This document shows, one piece after another, positions 5,076 to 7,355 of a DNA stretch of 7,355 nucleotides. The notes under the pieces are model-generated. The model was not told where the DNA came from and did no database searches. It was given only the letters and a program-made list of their open reading frames with translations. Origin of the DNA: Actinomycetota bacterium (GTDB taxonomy: Bacteria > Actinomycetota > Acidimicrobiia > Acidimicrobiales > Ilumatobacteraceae); the NCBI GenBank assembly GCA_026393655.1, contig JAPKZT010000148.1:1-7355 (forward strand). Reading direction: 5' to 3'. Numbering within the stretch: position 1 is the first letter of the stretch; every line of letters begins with the position of its first letter. Position numbers and translations under genes: made by a program.

Positions 5076-7355
5076 CCAAAGGCCCGCACTATACGGAACG
5101 GGAATGCACTACCTTTGGTGGTAGCATTATCAGCGCTAACGCCCATGAAGAGGCTCCATGCCTGATCAATCCTCCCCGATTGCTCAGAAGAACTATAGTA
5201 ATAAATCCTTGTAAAACCCATCGCACCGGCTCCAACACCACTGTTCAAAGCAGGCGTGTCGGCGCAATTAGTTGCATCTGATGTCCATGCAATACCTCGT
5301 TGCCATTTACACATCTGCTTCAGTTCAGTTAGTGAAGGCAAATGCCAGTCGGTCGTGCCATTGTTCGTGAACGCCCACGCAACGCCCGCAGCATAAGTAT
5401 TTGTAGCGCGGCCACCAGCGGTAGTCATCCGCTCATAAATTTTGTTCGTGTTAGCCATACCCATACCGATTCCTAGTGCGGCTGTTGCCGAAGTGGATTG
5501 ACCTTCAGTGGCCGAATATATGGAATTCGTTATGCAATTCGAGGTGGCCGAATTGGAACCACTCGCATAGCAAGTCGAGGTTGTGGTTATAACATTAACA
5601 AACTCAAGACTTGCGCTATCAGAGGTCCAAGCCTCCATATATTTACAGGTCGTATCACAATCTGATCCTGTTGATGTGAACGTGCCACCACTAGCTCGAA
5701 CATAAAATACCTTTCCGCCCCCTGGGCCGGTATCGCCAAGAATGCACGTGCCACCTGTTGCGCATGTGAGCGTGGCAGGTGTTACTGAGTTTGATGCGGC
5801 TGATGCGACTGATGTGCCGACAGAGTTTGTAGCCGTAACTGTGAACGTATAGGCAGTGCCGGTTGTTAAACCTGTAACTGTGATATTGCTGCATGTGGCT
5901 GAAGTCAATGTGCCGGTGATTGCGGTGCCGACCGCGGTTGCCGTATATGAAGTGATTGTTGCGCCGCCATCAGAACCAGGTGTTGTGCATGCAACTCTCA
6001 CTGAAGTAGTCCCAGTAATTGCTGCTGTGCCAATTGTTGGCGCACCAGGCGCTGTTGCTGGGACTGGCGTTACCGAGTTTGATGCTGCTGATGCGACTGA
6101 TGTGCCTCGGCTGTTTGTTGCTGTAACAGTGAACGTGTATGCAGTGCCGGTTGTTAAACCTGTAACTGTGATCGCACTGCTACATGTTGCTGAAGTCAAT
6201 GTGCCGGTGATTGCGGTGCCGACCGCGGTTGCCGTGTAGGTAGTGATTGTTGCACTACCGTTTGATGTTGGTGCGGTGCAAGCAACTGTTACGGATGTTG
6301 GGCTAACAAGTGTTGCTGTGCCAATTGTTGGTGCATCAGGCACTGTTGCTGGTGTTACCGAGCTTGACGCGGTCGACAAACTTGATGTGCCAGCAGAGTT
6401 TGTTGCTGTTGTCTTAAAAAAGTATGTTGTTCCGTTTGTTAAACCAGTAATCACACATGAACCAGAAGCGCCAGTAATTGTGCAACCTGTCGAATATGTG
6501 CCACCGGAAGTTGTTGATTGAGTGATCGTGTAACTAGTTGGTGTGCCACCAGAACCAGCAGTCACAGAAACCGTAACTTGAAGGTTGCCTGCAACACCTG
6601 TCGGTGTGGCTGGCGTACCGGGCACAACAACAGGAGCAACTGTTGTGGTTGTCGTTGCCGTCGATTCAGAACCACCAGTAGAGCCAGAACTGCCCGAAGA
6701 GATTGGCGCAATTGAAGCAGCAGCCGAACAACCACCCGCACGAGCAATGCCACCGCTGCCCCAATACCAAGGAACCCCTGAACCATCAGGACAAGTACCA
6801 CCCAAATAACCAGCAAACGAACCAGACACACGCGACGCAATAGTCGTCGTTGTAGTTGCAGTTGCCACCGTAGTAGTTGTTGTAGTTGCAGTTGTTGTAA
6901 GAACAGCATTAGTCGATGTAGCAGTTGTCGCTGACGAAGTATTTGTAGCCGGGCTCGTGGTCACAGTTTTTGTTGAACCAGCACCATTACTAGTACCAGT
7001 ACTACCAGCAGCACCACCAGCACCACCAGCGCCAGTTGGGATCAAGCTAATAATTTGACTCACACCTTTTTTGCCAGAATTGTCAACATTTGTAGTCACA
7101 CCTTGGCCGTTTAGCACCCAGTTAACAGGTCCAGCGTCAGCAGAACAAATACCAGACGCCTGATAACGCAGTAAACCAGTTGCCGCATCAACACAAGCCA
7201 AAACCTGCTTATTTGAAGCCACAACAACAGCAGAAGTATTTTTGGCAACACACTTACCGTCTTGAGCCAAAGTCATCACAAGACTGTTGCTATTCACACA
7301 AATCTTTGGCGATGCACCAGTGTCAAGCCACTCGACTTTTACCTCACCAGGCGCA
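5072..7355 (-). CDS. Large secreted/surface protein with Thr-rich linkers, three FN3-like repeats and a DUF1566/Lcl-like C-terminus (5' end outside the window)
   Basis: The frame is open from the window edge (first whole codon at 7354) to TAA at 5072-5074, so the start lies outside; about 760 residues are visible. A GTG at 7297 is in frame, but 19 uninterrupted sense codons precede it, so it is probably an internal valine. Numbering from that GTG: a Cys-containing domain (1-70, with CVDAATGLLRY and GPVNW); Gly/Ser/Thr-rich linker with long Thr runs (about 88-155); a Cys/Gly/Trp segment (159-190); a second Thr-rich linker (210-226); three fibronectin type III-like domains (228-316, 318-411, 416-508), each with a TGLTxGTxYxFxxTATNSxGTS signature; and a C-terminal domain (512-741) resembling DUF1566/Lcl, with GPGGGKVFYV, WHLPSLTELKQM, YYSSSEQSG and FPFRIVRAFG. 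The architecture suggests an exported adhesin-like or cell-surface protein; no signal peptide or anchor is in view. Function unknown. Confidence 0.9.
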   Translation of the reverse strand, partial: APGEVKVEWLDTGASPKICVNSNSLVMTLAQDGKCVAKNTSAVVVASNKQVLACVDAATGLLRYQASGICSADAGPVNWVLNGQGVTTNVDNSGKKGVSQIISLIPTGAGGAGGAAGSTGTSNGAGSTKTVTTSPATNTSSATTATSTNAVLTTTATTTTTTVATATTTTTIASRVSGSFAGYLGGTCPDGSGVPWYWGSGGIARAGGCSAAASIAPISSGSSGSTGGSESTATTTTTVAPVVVPGTPATPTGVAGNLQVTVSVTAGSGGTPTSYTITQSTTSGGTYSTGCTITGASGSCVITGLTNGTTYFFKTTATNSAGTSSLSTASSSVTPATVPDAPTIGTATLVSPTSVTVACTAPTSNGSATITTYTATAVGTAITGTLTSATCSSAITVTGLTTGTAYTFTVTATNSRGTSVASAASNSVTPVPATAPGAPTIGTAAITGTTSVRVACTTPGSDGGATITSYTATAVGTAITGTLTSATCSNITVTGLTTGTAYTFTVTATNSVGTSVASAASNSVTPATLTCATGGTCILGDTGPGGGKVFYVRASGGTFTSTGSDCDTTCKYMEAWTSDSASLEFVNVITTTSTCYASGSNSATSNCITNSIYSATEGQSTSATAALGIGMGMANTNKIYERMTTAGGRATNTYAAGVAWAFTNNGTTDWHLPSLTELKQMCKWQRGIAWTSDATNCADTPALNSGVGAGAMGFTRIYYYSSSEQSGRIDQAWSLFMGVSADNATTKGSAFPFRIVRAFG
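5774..6346 (-). repeat. Near-identical tandem FN3-domain coding repeats
   Basis: DNA coding for the second (6065-6346) and third (5774-6052) FN3-like domains is strongly conserved. A 47-bp exact match links 5898-5944 to 6189-6235, and a 32-bp exact match links 5853-5884 to 6141-6172. The offset changes from 291 to 288 bp because of one codon indel. The first FN3 domain (about 6350-6616) is clearly more diverged. Confidence 0.85.

Noticed and set aside
5856..6521. Val/Ala/Pro-rich plus-strand open frames
   Set aside because: They are complementary-strand readings of the repetitive FN3 coding region; their repeats mirror the FN3 repeats exactly.
6562..6909. Leu/Arg/Gln-rich minus-strand open frame
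   Set aside because: It is a frame-shifted reading of the Thr-rich linker codons in the large surface gene.
7295..7297. GTG as the start of the large surface protein
   Set aside because: The frame continues open with sense codons to the window edge, there is no signal peptide after the GTG, and a Cys-rich domain seems to begin before it.

Overview
The window looks like bacterial accessory DNA of roughly even base composition. It most likely comes from an actinobacterium. The hints are Thr-rich surface-protein linkers, start codons that sit directly behind -10 boxes with no Shine-Dalgarno sequence (leaderless style), and the gene families present. A freshwater Acidimicrobiia-type lineage is my best guess, but this is inference from style and not from any marker gene.

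Layout. (1) 30-2391, minus strand: a HipB/HipA-type toxin-antitoxin operon. The HipA kinase has its catalytic residues. The HipB-like regulator is unusual: after the XRE helix-turn-helix it carries four and a half tandem copies of a 49-residue unit. (2) 2392-2604: a divergent promoter region. (3) 2605-3066, plus strand: a complete TspO/MBR membrane protein. (4) 3068-4754, minus strand: a type IV AbiE toxin-antitoxin operon. The AbiEi antitoxin/regulator overlaps the AbiEii nucleotidyltransferase toxin by 8 bp. (5) 4788-4970: a second copy of the last 52 codons of tspO plus 24 bp beyond, 176/183 identical to 2908-3090. (6) 4971-5071: a perfect hairpin and an 8-bp tandem repeat. (7) 5072 to the right edge, minus strand: a large secreted or surface-type protein with Thr/Ser/Gly-rich linkers, three fibronectin type III-like repeats and a DUF1566/Lcl-like C-terminal domain. 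Its reading frame stays open past the window edge, so its N-terminus is missing.

How it fits together. The AbiE operon is bracketed by 183-bp direct repeats made from the tspO 3' end. This is the footprint expected if a cassette carrying its own tspO tail entered there and rebuilt the gene while leaving the displaced tail behind. Five of the six differences in the coding part are synonymous third-position changes. The two tails therefore look like alleles that diverged in separate functional tspO genes, not one gene and a decaying local duplicate. The best candidates for something undescribed are this tail-replacing AbiE insertion at tspO and the HipB-like protein with the long repeat array. 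Two toxin-antitoxin systems lie on either side of tspO, and their promoters share a 14/15-bp sequence.
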